The notes under the pieces are model-generated. The model was not told the origin of the DNA. It saw nothing but the letters and a program-made list of their open reading frames with translations, and searched no databases. The position numbers and the translations under genes are program-made. A stretch of 64,000 nucleotides of DNA, taken from the NCBI GenBank assembly GCA_910586455.1, contig CAJUHX010000006.1, forward strand, positions 1 through 64,000. The letters run 5' to 3'. The stretch comes from an uncultured Muribaculaceae bacterium. Its GTDB lineage: Bacteria; Bacteroidota; Bacteroidia; Bacteroidales; Muribaculaceae. Positions 1-8,405 of the stretch are shown here, in pieces. The first letter of the stretch is position 1; the number at the start of each line of letters is the position of its first letter.

Positions 1-224
1 GCAAGACTGACACTGGCTCGCCTGAAGCACAGATTGCATTATTCTCGGTCCGTATTGCTCATTTGACTCAGCACCTGAAGTCGAATCACAAAGATCATAC
101 CACAGAACGCGCTCTTAAGATGCTGGTAGGTAAGCGTCGTCGTCTGCTCGACTACCTGATGCGCAAAGACATCAACCGCTACCGTGCCATCATCGCTCAG
201 AAAGAGCTTGGTATCCGCAAGTAA
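1..224 (+). CDS. rpsO: 30S ribosomal protein S15 (5'-truncated by window edge)
   Basis: The reading frame begins at base 3 and runs 73 codons to TAA at 222-224; the N-terminal part of this roughly 89-residue protein lies before the window. The visible part is the typical S15 helical bundle, with the family signature around SPEAQIALFSVRI, the HLKSNHKDH loop, and the basic KRRRLLDYL segment that contacts 16S rRNA helices. It is a primary binding protein of the small-subunit platform. A hairpin follows directly, so it appears to end its transcription unit. Confidence 0.97.
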   Translation, partial: KTDTGSPEAQIALFSVRIAHLTQHLKSNHKDHTTERALKMLVGKRRRLLDYLMRKDINRYRAIIAQKELGIRK

Positions 225-254
225 GCTTCAGTGCTCGCTTAAAGATTACGGTCT

Positions 255-292
255 AAAATCGGCTTCCTAACTTTCAGGTGGCCGATTTTGTT
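255..292 (+). terminator. Rho-independent terminator after rpsO
   Basis: A 9-bp stem AAAATCGGC (255-263) pairs with GCCGATTTT (281-289) and is followed by a T-rich run. It lies 30 bp beyond the rpsO stop codon. Confidence 0.75.
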
Positions 293-334
293 ATAATTCC
301 ATAACCATTTTAACAGACGCCTAAGAGCATTATT

Positions 335-1192
335 ATGAAACATCTCACTTCAATTCTTGTTATGGCTGCGATAGCAGCCATGTTCACCGGTTGCTCTATT
401 ATGAAAAAGAACAGCAATACCGCTACATCGGCGCTACAACAGCCCGAGCATACTTCATCAAACAGCAAAACCACTCCCGCTGCAGGCATAAGCTCCGAAA
501 TGCTCAACGGCGAGTGGACTATAATTAAAGTCAAAGGTCAGGATGTGCCTCAGGAAGACAAAATGCCCTACATTAACTTCGAGGTATCGACCGGCCGCTT
601 TTACGCCTCCAACGGCTGCAACACCATCAACGGCAGTTTCGGCATTAAGGGCGACGCCCTGCAGTTCTCGCAGGTGGCAAGTACCATGATGCTGTGTCAC
701 AACGTGCCTTTTGAACACGAAATCAGCGTATTGCTCAGTGGCGAGGTAGCTCCATTGGCAACTATCCGTAAAATTGGTCACGAAAGCTATCTGACCCTTA
801 CCGACAAAGCTACAGGACTTAGTCTGGAGGCCCGTCGCCACAATATGGAATTTCTCAACGGACAGTGGCGGATTGCACAGATCAACGGTAAAGACATCAA
901 CGATGAAGAAGCCAACATATTCATCGACCTCAGCGAAATGAAGGTACATGGCAACACCGGCTGTAACTTCTTTAATGGCGAAATATACATCGACCCCTCA
1001 AAAAGCAATTCGGTAGAGTTCGGCAAAATGGGCATCACACGCATGGCCTGCCCCAAATACGACCAGGAACAGGCAATGATGCTGGCACTGGAAGAAACCA
1101 CCTCCGCCATCCGTGGCAACAACAACCGCGTGATGCTGCTGAAAGCCGACGGCACACCGGTGATTGTACTCGAAAAGCAGGATGTGAAATAA
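335..1192 (+). CDS. Lipoprotein with two META (HslJ-like) domains
   Basis: This 285-residue protein has a lipoprotein signal peptide: a hydrophobic stretch at about 7-18 ends in FTGC with the modifiable Cys20. Two META domains follow, about residues 56-165 and 170-282, each with the family's central Cys-Asn motif (NGCN at 93-96, TGCN at 208-211). The META family includes E. coli HslJ, a heat-shock-linked envelope protein connected to novobiocin resistance; the biochemical role is unknown. It is a single-gene unit with terminators on both sides. The ATG at 335 gives a clean signal peptide and is the natural start. Confidence 0.88.
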   Translation: MKHLTSILVMAAIAAMFTGCSIMKKNSNTATSALQQPEHTSSNSKTTPAAGISSEMLNGEWTIIKVKGQDVPQEDKMPYINFEVSTGRFYASNGCNTINGSFGIKGDALQFSQVASTMMLCHNVPFEHEISVLLSGEVAPLATIRKIGHESYLTLTDKATGLSLEARRHNMEFLNGQWRIAQINGKDINDEEANIFIDLSEMKVHGNTGCNFFNGEIYIDPSKSNSVEFGKMGITRMACPKYDQEQAMMLALEETTSAIRGNNNRVMLLKADGTPVIVLEKQDVK

Positions 1193-1215
1193 ACATCGGA
1201 CATACCATATTATGC

Positions 1216-1254
1216 GCACAGCCCCGGAGGATTCTTCGGGGCTGTGCCGCCTTT
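1216..1254 (+). terminator. Rho-independent terminator after META lipoprotein gene
   Basis: An 11-bp perfect stem GCACAGCCCCG (1216-1226) pairs with CGGGGCTGTGC (1237-1247), followed by CGCCTTTT. Confidence 0.8.
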
Positions 1255-1331
1255 TGCAAGGGGAGTAAAATGCAAAATGTCGGCACACGACAATAAAAAT
1301 AGGGGATGGACATAAAAAAAGACTCTGTAAA

Positions 1332-1363
1332 TTTGGAAATGCGGTCCGTTTTGTATAATTTTG
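1332..1363 (+). promoter_or_regulatory. Bacteroidetes-type promoter of serC
   Basis: TTTG at 1332-1335 and TAATTTTG at 1356-1363 are separated by 20 bp, a full match to the Bacteroidetes -33/-7 consensus. It lies 50 bp upstream of the serC ATG. Confidence 0.8.
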
Positions 1364-1413
1364 CCACGTGAGTAAAAACACCCTTAAAGCTAACCCATAA
1401 ATCAATTAAGATT

Positions 1414-2484
1414 ATGAAGAAACATAACTTCTACGCCGGACCCTCAATCCTGAGCGAGTATGCAATCAACAATACCATCGAAGGTATTCGTAATTTTGCC
1501 GATACAGGCCTGTCGGTTCTCGAAATATCGCACCGCAGCAAAGAATTCCAGGCTGTAATCGACGGCGCTTCAGAACTTGTAAAAGAACTTCTCGACATAC
1601 CCGAAGGCTACTCCGTACTGTGGCTCGGCGGCGGCGCATCGCTGCAGTTCTGCATGATGCCCTTCAACTTCCTCAAGACCAAAGCCGCTTTCACCGATAC
1701 CGGCACATGGGCGCACAACGCCATCAAGGAAGCCGGCCTCTTCGGCGAAGCTCTCGTACTGGCTTCGTCGGCCGACGCCAACTACAGCTTCATCCCCAAG
1801 GGCTACACCGTGCCAGAGGATGTTGACTACTTCCACTACACTTCGAACAACACTATCTACGGTACCGAAGTACGCAAAGACCCCGATGTGCCCGTACGCA
1901 TGATTGCCGACATGAGCTCGGACATCTTCTCGCGCCCTGTCGACGTAAGCAAGTACGATGCCATCTACGCAGGCGCCCAGAAGAATCTGGCTCCCGCAGG
2001 CGTTACTCTGGTTATCGTTAAAGACGACGCTCTGGGCCACGTGGACCGTCCCATCCCCACTATGCTCGACTACCGCACCCACATCAAGAAAGGCTCGATG
2101 TTCAACACTCCGCCCGTACTGCCTATCTTCACCGCTTACCAGACCCTGAAATGGTACAAGGAACTCGGCGGTGTTGAAGCCCTCGAAAAAATCGACCTCG
2201 AAAAGGCTAAGCTGCTCTACGGCGCTATCGACGACAGCCGTATCTTCCAGGGCACTGTAACCGACCCCGAAGACCGTTCGATCATGAACGTATGCTTCGT
2301 GATGAAGCCCGAATACAAGGAACTCGAAAAAGACTTCCTCGACTTTGTTGCTCCTATGGGTATCTTAGGCATCAAGGGCCACCGTTCGGTTGGCGGCTTC
2401 CGTGCTTCGCTCTACAACGCACTGCCCATCGAAAGCGTAAAGGTGCTGGTTAACGCAATGAAGGAATTCGAAGCTAAACACTGA
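1414..2484 (+). CDS. serC: Phosphoserine aminotransferase
   Basis: A 356-residue class V aminotransferase that converts 3-phosphohydroxypyruvate and glutamate to 3-phosphoserine and 2-oxoglutarate, step two of serine synthesis. It starts with the family N-terminus NFYAGPSILSEYAI. The PLP-binding lysine is K190 in YAGAQKNLAPAG; the phosphate-binding GGGASLQ is near 73-79 and the C-terminal HRSVGGFRAS motif is intact. Length is normal for SerC. It has its own promoter and is followed after 5 bp by the step-one enzyme gene, so the two form a serine-biosynthesis operon with gene order reversed relative to the pathway. Confidence 0.97.
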   Translation: MKKHNFYAGPSILSEYAINNTIEGIRNFADTGLSVLEISHRSKEFQAVIDGASELVKELLDIPEGYSVLWLGGGASLQFCMMPFNFLKTKAAFTDTGTWAHNAIKEAGLFGEALVLASSADANYSFIPKGYTVPEDVDYFHYTSNNTIYGTEVRKDPDVPVRMIADMSSDIFSRPVDVSKYDAIYAGAQKNLAPAGVTLVIVKDDALGHVDRPIPTMLDYRTHIKKGSMFNTPPVLPIFTAYQTLKWYKELGGVEALEKIDLEKAKLLYGAIDDSRIFQGTVTDPEDRSIMNVCFVMKPEYKELEKDFLDFVAPMGILGIKGHRSVGGFRASLYNALPIESVKVLVNAMKEFEAKH

Positions 2485-2489
2485 TAGCC

Positions 2490-3410
2490 ATGAAAGTACT
2501 GGTAGCAACCGAAAAACCCTTCGCACCCGCTGCGGTGCAGGGCATACGCGAAATTATAGAAGGCGCCGGCTACGAACTGGCACTCCTCGAAAAATATACC
2601 GACAAACAGCAGTTGTTCGATGCAGTGGCTGATGCCGACGGCCTGATTATCCGCAGCGACATTGTCGACAACGAAGTACTCGACGCCGCCAAGAACCTCA
2701 AGATTGTGGTTCGCGCAGGTGCCGGCTACGACAACGTAGACCTGACTTCGGCAACCGCACACAACGTATGTGTGGAGAATACCCCCGGTCAGAACTCCAA
2801 CGCCGTGGCCGAACTGGCATTCGGCATGATGGTAATGGCAGCCCGCAACATGTACGACGGCAAGAGCGGCTTTGAACTCAAAGGCAAACATCTGGGCATC
2901 CAGGCCTTCGGCCAGGTAGGCCGCAATGTGGCCCGTATCGGCCAGGGCTTCGGCATGGAAGTTGAGGCCGTTGACCCCTACTGCCCCGAAACCGCCATGA
3001 TTGAGTTGAATGTTAAACCCGTGAAGACTGTAGCCGAACTCTATGCCGGCAACCAGTTCGTGAGTATCAACATTCCCGCCACTCCCGAAACCATAAAGAG
3101 CATCAACTACGAGCTCATCACCTCGATGCCCAAAAACGGTGTGCTGGTGAATACCGCCCGTAAGGAAGTAATCGACGAGGAAGGTCTGGAACGCGCTCTT
3201 GCCGACCGCACCGATCTCCGCTATGTATCCGACGTTCGTTCGGGCAATGCCGACGCTCTTCTGGAGAAATTCCCCGGACGTGTGTTCTTCACTCCCAAGA
3301 AGATGGGCGCACAGACCGCCGAGGCTAACGCCAACGCCGGCACTGCAGCCGCTCACCAGACTGTAGCCTTCCTCCGCGACGGTATCGACAAATTCCGCGT
3401 CAACCGATGA
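2490..3410 (+). CDS. serA: D-3-phosphoglycerate dehydrogenase, short ACT-less type
   Basis: This 306-residue NAD-dependent dehydrogenase oxidises 3-phosphoglycerate to 3-phosphohydroxypyruvate, the first step of serine synthesis. A substrate domain surrounds the Rossmann domain, which starts near residue 130 with LGIQAFGQVGRNVAR; the first Gly of GxGxxG is Ala. NTARKEVIDEEG holds the usual active-site Arg region. The protein ends right after the catalytic domain, with no ACT or ASB domain, so serine feedback through ACT is not expected. In the C-terminal motif where family members have TPHxG, this protein reads TPKKMGAQT, with Lys near 270 in place of the catalytic His. It lies 5 bp after serC and overlaps bcp by 4 bp (ATGA). 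Confidence 0.95.
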   Translation: MKVLVATEKPFAPAAVQGIREIIEGAGYELALLEKYTDKQQLFDAVADADGLIIRSDIVDNEVLDAAKNLKIVVRAGAGYDNVDLTSATAHNVCVENTPGQNSNAVAELAFGMMVMAARNMYDGKSGFELKGKHLGIQAFGQVGRNVARIGQGFGMEVEAVDPYCPETAMIELNVKPVKTVAELYAGNQFVSINIPATPETIKSINYELITSMPKNGVLVNTARKEVIDEEGLERALADRTDLRYVSDVRSGNADALLEKFPGRVFFTPKKMGAQTAEANANAGTAAAHQTVAFLRDGIDKFRVNR

Positions 3411-3862
3411 AAGCTCCCGGCGATAAAGTCGACGACCTGCTGGGCCTCGATGCCGAGGGCCGCGAAGTGCGTCTGAGCGACTATCCCGGCAAAAAAATCG
3501 CACTGTATTTCTATCCAAAAGACAACACGCCCGGCTGTACAGCCGAGGCGTGCAGTCTGCGCGACGGATACGAGGCACTTATTGCTGCCGGCTATCAGGT
3601 TATAGGTGTGAGTGTGGACAGCGCTACATCGCATCAGAAATTCGCGGCCAAGCACAGTCTGCCCTTCCCTCTGATTGCTGATACCGACCACCGGCTGGTG
3701 GAGGAAATGGGCGTATGGGGCGAGAAAAGCATGTGCGGACGTAAGTACATGGGTACATTCCGTACCACTTTCATTATCGGTCCCGATGCTGTTGTGCTTG
3801 AAGTCTTCGGCCCCAAGCAGGTGAAGACAAAGGAGCATGCCGAGCAGATTCTGAAGCTCTGA
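3407..3862 (+). CDS. bcp: Thioredoxin-dependent peroxiredoxin, Bcp/PrxQ type
   Basis: A 151-residue peroxiredoxin that reduces H2O2 and organic peroxides with thiol reductants. The peroxidatic Cys44 is in TPGCTAEACSLRD and the resolving Cys49 lies five residues later, the PrxQ spacing. The downstream W and R positions of the thioredoxin-fold active site (WGEKSMCGRKYMG) are present. Its ATG overlaps the serA stop (ATGA), which indicates translational coupling, although its function (oxidative stress) is not serine synthesis. A strong terminator follows. Confidence 0.95.
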   Translation: MKAPGDKVDDLLGLDAEGREVRLSDYPGKKIALYFYPKDNTPGCTAEACSLRDGYEALIAAGYQVIGVSVDSATSHQKFAAKHSLPFPLIADTDHRLVEEMGVWGEKSMCGRKYMGTFRTTFIIGPDAVVLEVFGPKQVKTKEHAEQILKL

Positions 3863-3897
3863 AAACGCCTCAATCCAATCATAGACCATAGAACAAC

Positions 3898-3937
3898 AGC
3901 CTGCCATAGAACTTTTCAGAGGTTCTGTGGCAGGCTT
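3898..3937 (+). terminator. Rho-independent terminator of serC-serA-bcp operon
   Basis: A 15-bp stem (3898-3912 with 3922-3936, one G-T pair) with a 9-nt loop lies 35 bp after the bcp stop codon. Confidence 0.8.
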
Positions 3938-4079
3938 GTATATAAGGAGTTTTTTGTTGATTTCCTAAAATCCTCTAAAAATTCATTATTGCAATAACCA
4001 TTTTGTACGGTTAGTGTTATTATTTTCGTGGATTCGAAAGAATACACGGATAAACATAATAACATAAAACTATACAACT

Positions 4080-4379
4080 ATGGACTGTAACTGCAATAAA
4101 GAAAAGCGTTCATACCACTTTAATATCTCCGAAGTGGTCGACGGTAAAATCCAGGAGGTAATGAACTTCAATTTCGGCGGTCATCACGACTTGGCTGCTC
4201 TGGCACAACGCACTGCCGCTAAGTACGACATGAGTCAGAAGCACTCCGAACAGCTTGTGCTGGGTGTGCGTCTGTTGCACCATGTGCTTAAGAAATACCC
4301 CGATAATGAACTCTTCCAGTCTTTCTTCGCTCAGCTTAACGAGTTCAAACACGGACTCAAGGGAAACTGCGATTGCTGA
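4080..4379 (+). CDS. DUF3861 family protein
   Basis: A 99-residue soluble protein matching the DUF3861 pattern: an N-terminal beta segment with KRSYHFNISEVVDGK, a central HDLAALAQRTAAKY helix, then the VLGVRLLHHVLKKYPDNELF segment and a C-terminal FAQLNEFKHGLK helix. It has a Cys-rich start (CNC) and end (CDC), which in this copy could bind metal; that is a guess from composition. The role of the family is unknown. It stands alone between two terminators, about 215 bp after bcp. Confidence 0.75.
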   Translation: MDCNCNKEKRSYHFNISEVVDGKIQEVMNFNFGGHHDLAALAQRTAAKYDMSQKHSEQLVLGVRLLHHVLKKYPDNELFQSFFAQLNEFKHGLKGNCDC

Positions 4380-4463
4380 ATATAGGCGCGAGGTATCGCA
4401 GAACTATGAGCCGCAGCGCGGCGTCTGAATAATAGTTCGGAAAAAAACGGGAATTTGATAATT

Positions 4464-4533
4464 AACCCCTTTAGTGGTGGCAGTAAAAATTGCATCCGTG
4501 TTGTTTATACTGTCACACTAAAGGGGTTTTTGT
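4464..4533 (+). terminator. Long hairpin terminator between convergent genes
   Basis: AACCCCTTTAGTG (4464-4476) pairs with CACTAAAGGGGTT (4516-4528), then a TTTTT run follows on the plus strand. The inner part can extend the stem. It ends the DUF3861 unit and may also act on the convergent transferase gene. Confidence 0.75.
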
Positions 4534-4554
4534 ATTGCAAATCAGCACATTCCC

Positions 4555-6168
4555 TTAGTCCTTTATGGCCAGTGATAGCGGGTTGCGGTGGTCGGCGCTG
4601 CGATCGGTAAGGTGCATGTGGCTGTACGAACTGCCGAACAGGGTGGAATCAGCTACAAGACTGTTGTAGATAACCACGCTGCCCTGTGGCAGAACCGGCA
4701 GGGAATCGGCCTCAACCGGACGGAGGCGGTCGGCTGTGTAGAAGTTGACGGAGTACAGGCGGAAACCTTCAGGAGTGTTCAGCGAATATACCGGAGCATC
4801 TACTGCAACGGCCTTGATTTTTTCGGCCAGCGGACGGTCGCTTTGCGGTTTCAGCACCATGGGCTGTGCCACTGCGGCGTATGTGAGCAGGAGCACCGTA
4901 GGCAGCAGCATGGCGAAAGCCACACTGTCGCGCCGGTTGCCTAACCAAAGCAGTGATGCAAGAGCAGGCAGATATAGAAGCGGCCACATCCACCAGCTCA
5001 GAGGCCACAGCTGCACCTTACCGATGGTAATAATGCCGCAAAGGGCCAAAGTAACTGCAACCGGTACCACAAAGCCTGTCACTGCCAGTATCCATACATA
5101 GCTTTTCAGTACCTTGCTGTTATGGAGATGTAGTATAAGTGATGCCACTCCGTAGGCAATGAAGGGGTAGACCGGCAGTAGGTACACACTCCGCTTGCTG
5201 GCCGGTATGCAGTAAAAGCCTACAATCAGCACTACCGCCAGCAGCGCCAACAGGCCGCCTTGGCGAAGCATGCGGCGGCGGTAGCTGCGTGCCACGGTGA
5301 GCGAAAGCACTCCCAGCAGAGTCCAGGGAGCCATGCCCGACAGCAGGGTCACGAAATTGTACCAGAATGGTTTCTCGTGGCTGCTGTAACTCATTGTGCC
5401 CGACATGCGGCCCAGATTCTCCTCAAGCATCAGGGCTGTAAAACCTTCGCCGCCCTGACGTGAGGCTGCCAGAAACCACAGGGCCGGCAGTATGAAAGAG
5501 CACAGACACAGAGCCGACAGGCGTCCGAGCGTACGCCAGAAACCGTCGCCGCACAGCAGGCAGTATACGCCGGCTACCATACACGGTATCAGCGAGCCGA
5601 TAGGGCCTTTGGTGAGTGTGCCGGCCGACATGAGCAGTATCACGGTCAGATATTTGAGTTTGCGGTGTCGGCAGTCGCGCTCACGCAGGTCGAACAGCAG
5701 ATATATGCTTGTGACTATGGTTGCTGTCACCACCATGTCGAGGCGGCAGGCTATAGCGGCACGGAATACTTCCACCGATGTCAGTGTCACCAGGGCCATA
5801 ATCATGCCGAAGCGTTCGCCGCGCAGGCGTGCGCTCCAGCGGTAGCCGGCCCATATCATGGCTATGCACGCCAGTGCCGACGGCAGGCGCGACACATACT
5901 CATTGACTGTGCCGCCATTGAATATTTTTGCGAATATGGCTATAAGCCAGTAGAGAAACGGTGGCTTGTAGGGTATGTCGCCTCCGTAGTTCACAGGCAG
6001 AATCCATTCGCCCGACTGCAGTATCGACATTGCCACGATGGCCTCGCGTGGCTCTCCTTTTGAGTTGAACCAGGTGGTTCCGAGCCATGGCAGCAGCAGC
6101 AGGGCTGCTATTATGAGCAGCATAATCTGTGGTTGCAGCGACAGCGCTTTCCGGTGGTTTGTGTTCAT
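4555..6168 (-). CDS. GT39/ArnT-like membrane glycosyltransferase
   Basis: A 537-residue integral membrane protein of the dolichyl-phosphate-mannose/ArnT type (GT-C fold), which transfers a sugar from a polyprenyl-phosphate donor to an envelope acceptor on the periplasmic face. About ten to twelve hydrophobic segments are visible. The first periplasmic loop holds FNSKGEPREAIVA, the acidic motif used by the family, followed by the PYKPPFLYWL signature. The frame is open upstream to 6288, but I place the start at the ATG at 6168: a perfect promoter sits at 6189-6220, so a longer protein would begin upstream of its own transcript. Donor and acceptor cannot be read from the sequence; lipid A is a possible acceptor. 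Confidence 0.85.
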   Translation of the reverse strand: MNTNHRKALSLQPQIMLLIIAALLLLPWLGTTWFNSKGEPREAIVAMSILQSGEWILPVNYGGDIPYKPPFLYWLIAIFAKIFNGGTVNEYVSRLPSALACIAMIWAGYRWSARLRGERFGMIMALVTLTSVEVFRAAIACRLDMVVTATIVTSIYLLFDLRERDCRHRKLKYLTVILLMSAGTLTKGPIGSLIPCMVAGVYCLLCGDGFWRTLGRLSALCLCSFILPALWFLAASRQGGEGFTALMLEENLGRMSGTMSYSSHEKPFWYNFVTLLSGMAPWTLLGVLSLTVARSYRRRMLRQGGLLALLAVVLIVGFYCIPASKRSVYLLPVYPFIAYGVASLILHLHNSKVLKSYVWILAVTGFVVPVAVTLALCGIITIGKVQLWPLSWWMWPLLYLPALASLLWLGNRRDSVAFAMLLPTVLLLTYAAVAQPMVLKPQSDRPLAEKIKAVAVDAPVYSLNTPEGFRLYSVNFYTADRLRPVEADSLPVLPQGSVVIYNSLVADSTLFGSSYSHMHLTDRSADHRNPLSLAIKD

Positions 6169-6188
6169 GTTCAGTGATTTTATAATCA

Positions 6189-6220
6189 CAAAATTACGAA
6201 TACTTTGCCGATTACACAAA
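6189..6220 (-). promoter_or_regulatory. Promoter of the GT39-type gene
   Basis: Read on the minus strand: TTTG (6220-6217), 20 bp, TAATTTTG (6196-6189), 21 bp upstream of the ATG. It fixes the start of the downstream gene. Confidence 0.8.
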
Positions 6221-6254
6221 TATATTGCACTGCCTGAAACTACATGTGGCGGCA

Positions 6255-6306
6255 ACACAAAACACAGAGGCTGCGCCGTAATATTCACGACACAGCCTCT
6301 GTGTTT
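6255..6306 (-). terminator. Terminator of groES-groEL
   Basis: A 14-bp perfect stem (6260-6273 with 6293-6306) 25 bp beyond the groEL stop; on the minus strand it ends in a T-rich tract. Confidence 0.8.
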
Positions 6307-6330
6307 ATTATTGACTGAAGCGTCAGGCTC

Positions 6331-7968
<1,638 letters not shown>

Positions 7969-7992
7969 TTCAGTAAGATGTTGAATTCTTTT

Positions 7993-8265
7993 TTAGAGAA
8001 CTACTGCGAGCACTTCGCTCTGCTTCATTATAAGGAGTTTTTCGCCGTCGACTTCGATTTCGGTGCCGGCATATTTGCCGTAGAGAACCACGTCATCGGC
8101 CTTGAGTGTCATTTCTTCTTCCTTGGTTCCGTTGCCTGCTGCCAGCACGGTGCCTTTGAGGGGTTTTTCTTTAGCGGAATCGGGAATGATGATTCCGGCA
8201 GCTGTAACTTCTTCTGCTGCTGTGGGTTTGATAAGTACCCGGTCAGCTAACGGTTTCAGTTTCAT
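7993..8265 (-). CDS. groES: 10 kDa co-chaperonin GroES
   Basis: A 90-residue co-chaperonin lid of GroEL. It begins MKLKPLADRVLIKPTAAEE, contains the mobile-loop segment TAAGIIIPDSAKEKPLKG that docks on GroEL, and ends with the beta-barrel KLLIMKQSEVLAVV. It is the first gene of the groES-groEL operon. The upstream 140 bp is AT-rich but has no clear TAnnTTTG promoter; the nearest candidate, TATTTTGG at about 8329-8336, is off consensus. Confidence 0.98.
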   Translation of the reverse strand: MKLKPLADRVLIKPTAAEEVTAAGIIIPDSAKEKPLKGTVLAAGNGTKEEEMTLKADDVVLYGKYAGTEIEVDGEKLLIMKQSEVLAVVL

Positions 8266-8337
8266 ATTGTATGTTTTATGGTTTAAGTTATTTTATTGCA
8301 TGTATTTTTTCTTATTGCATATTTCGTGCCAAAATAC

Positions 8338-8377
8338 GATTCGTGGCAGTTCTGTGCTGACAGAACTGCCACGAATT
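8338..8377 (-). terminator. Terminator after alpha-2-macroglobulin-like gene
   Basis: A perfect 16-bp stem (8340-8355 with 8360-8375) closed by the tetraloop GCTG. It lies 30 bp past the stop of the large minus-strand gene and separates it from groES. Confidence 0.75.
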
Positions 8378-8405
8378 ATAACAAAACTGCTTATATTAAG
8401 TTCAT

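Noticed and set aside
2412..3578. 388-codon minus-strand open frame across serC/serA/bcp
   Set aside because: It crosses three well-supported genes and has no recognisable protein features.
4001..4028. Possible promoter TTTG/TATTTTCG before the DUF3861 gene
   Set aside because: The spacing is only 15 bp and the -7 box is off consensus.
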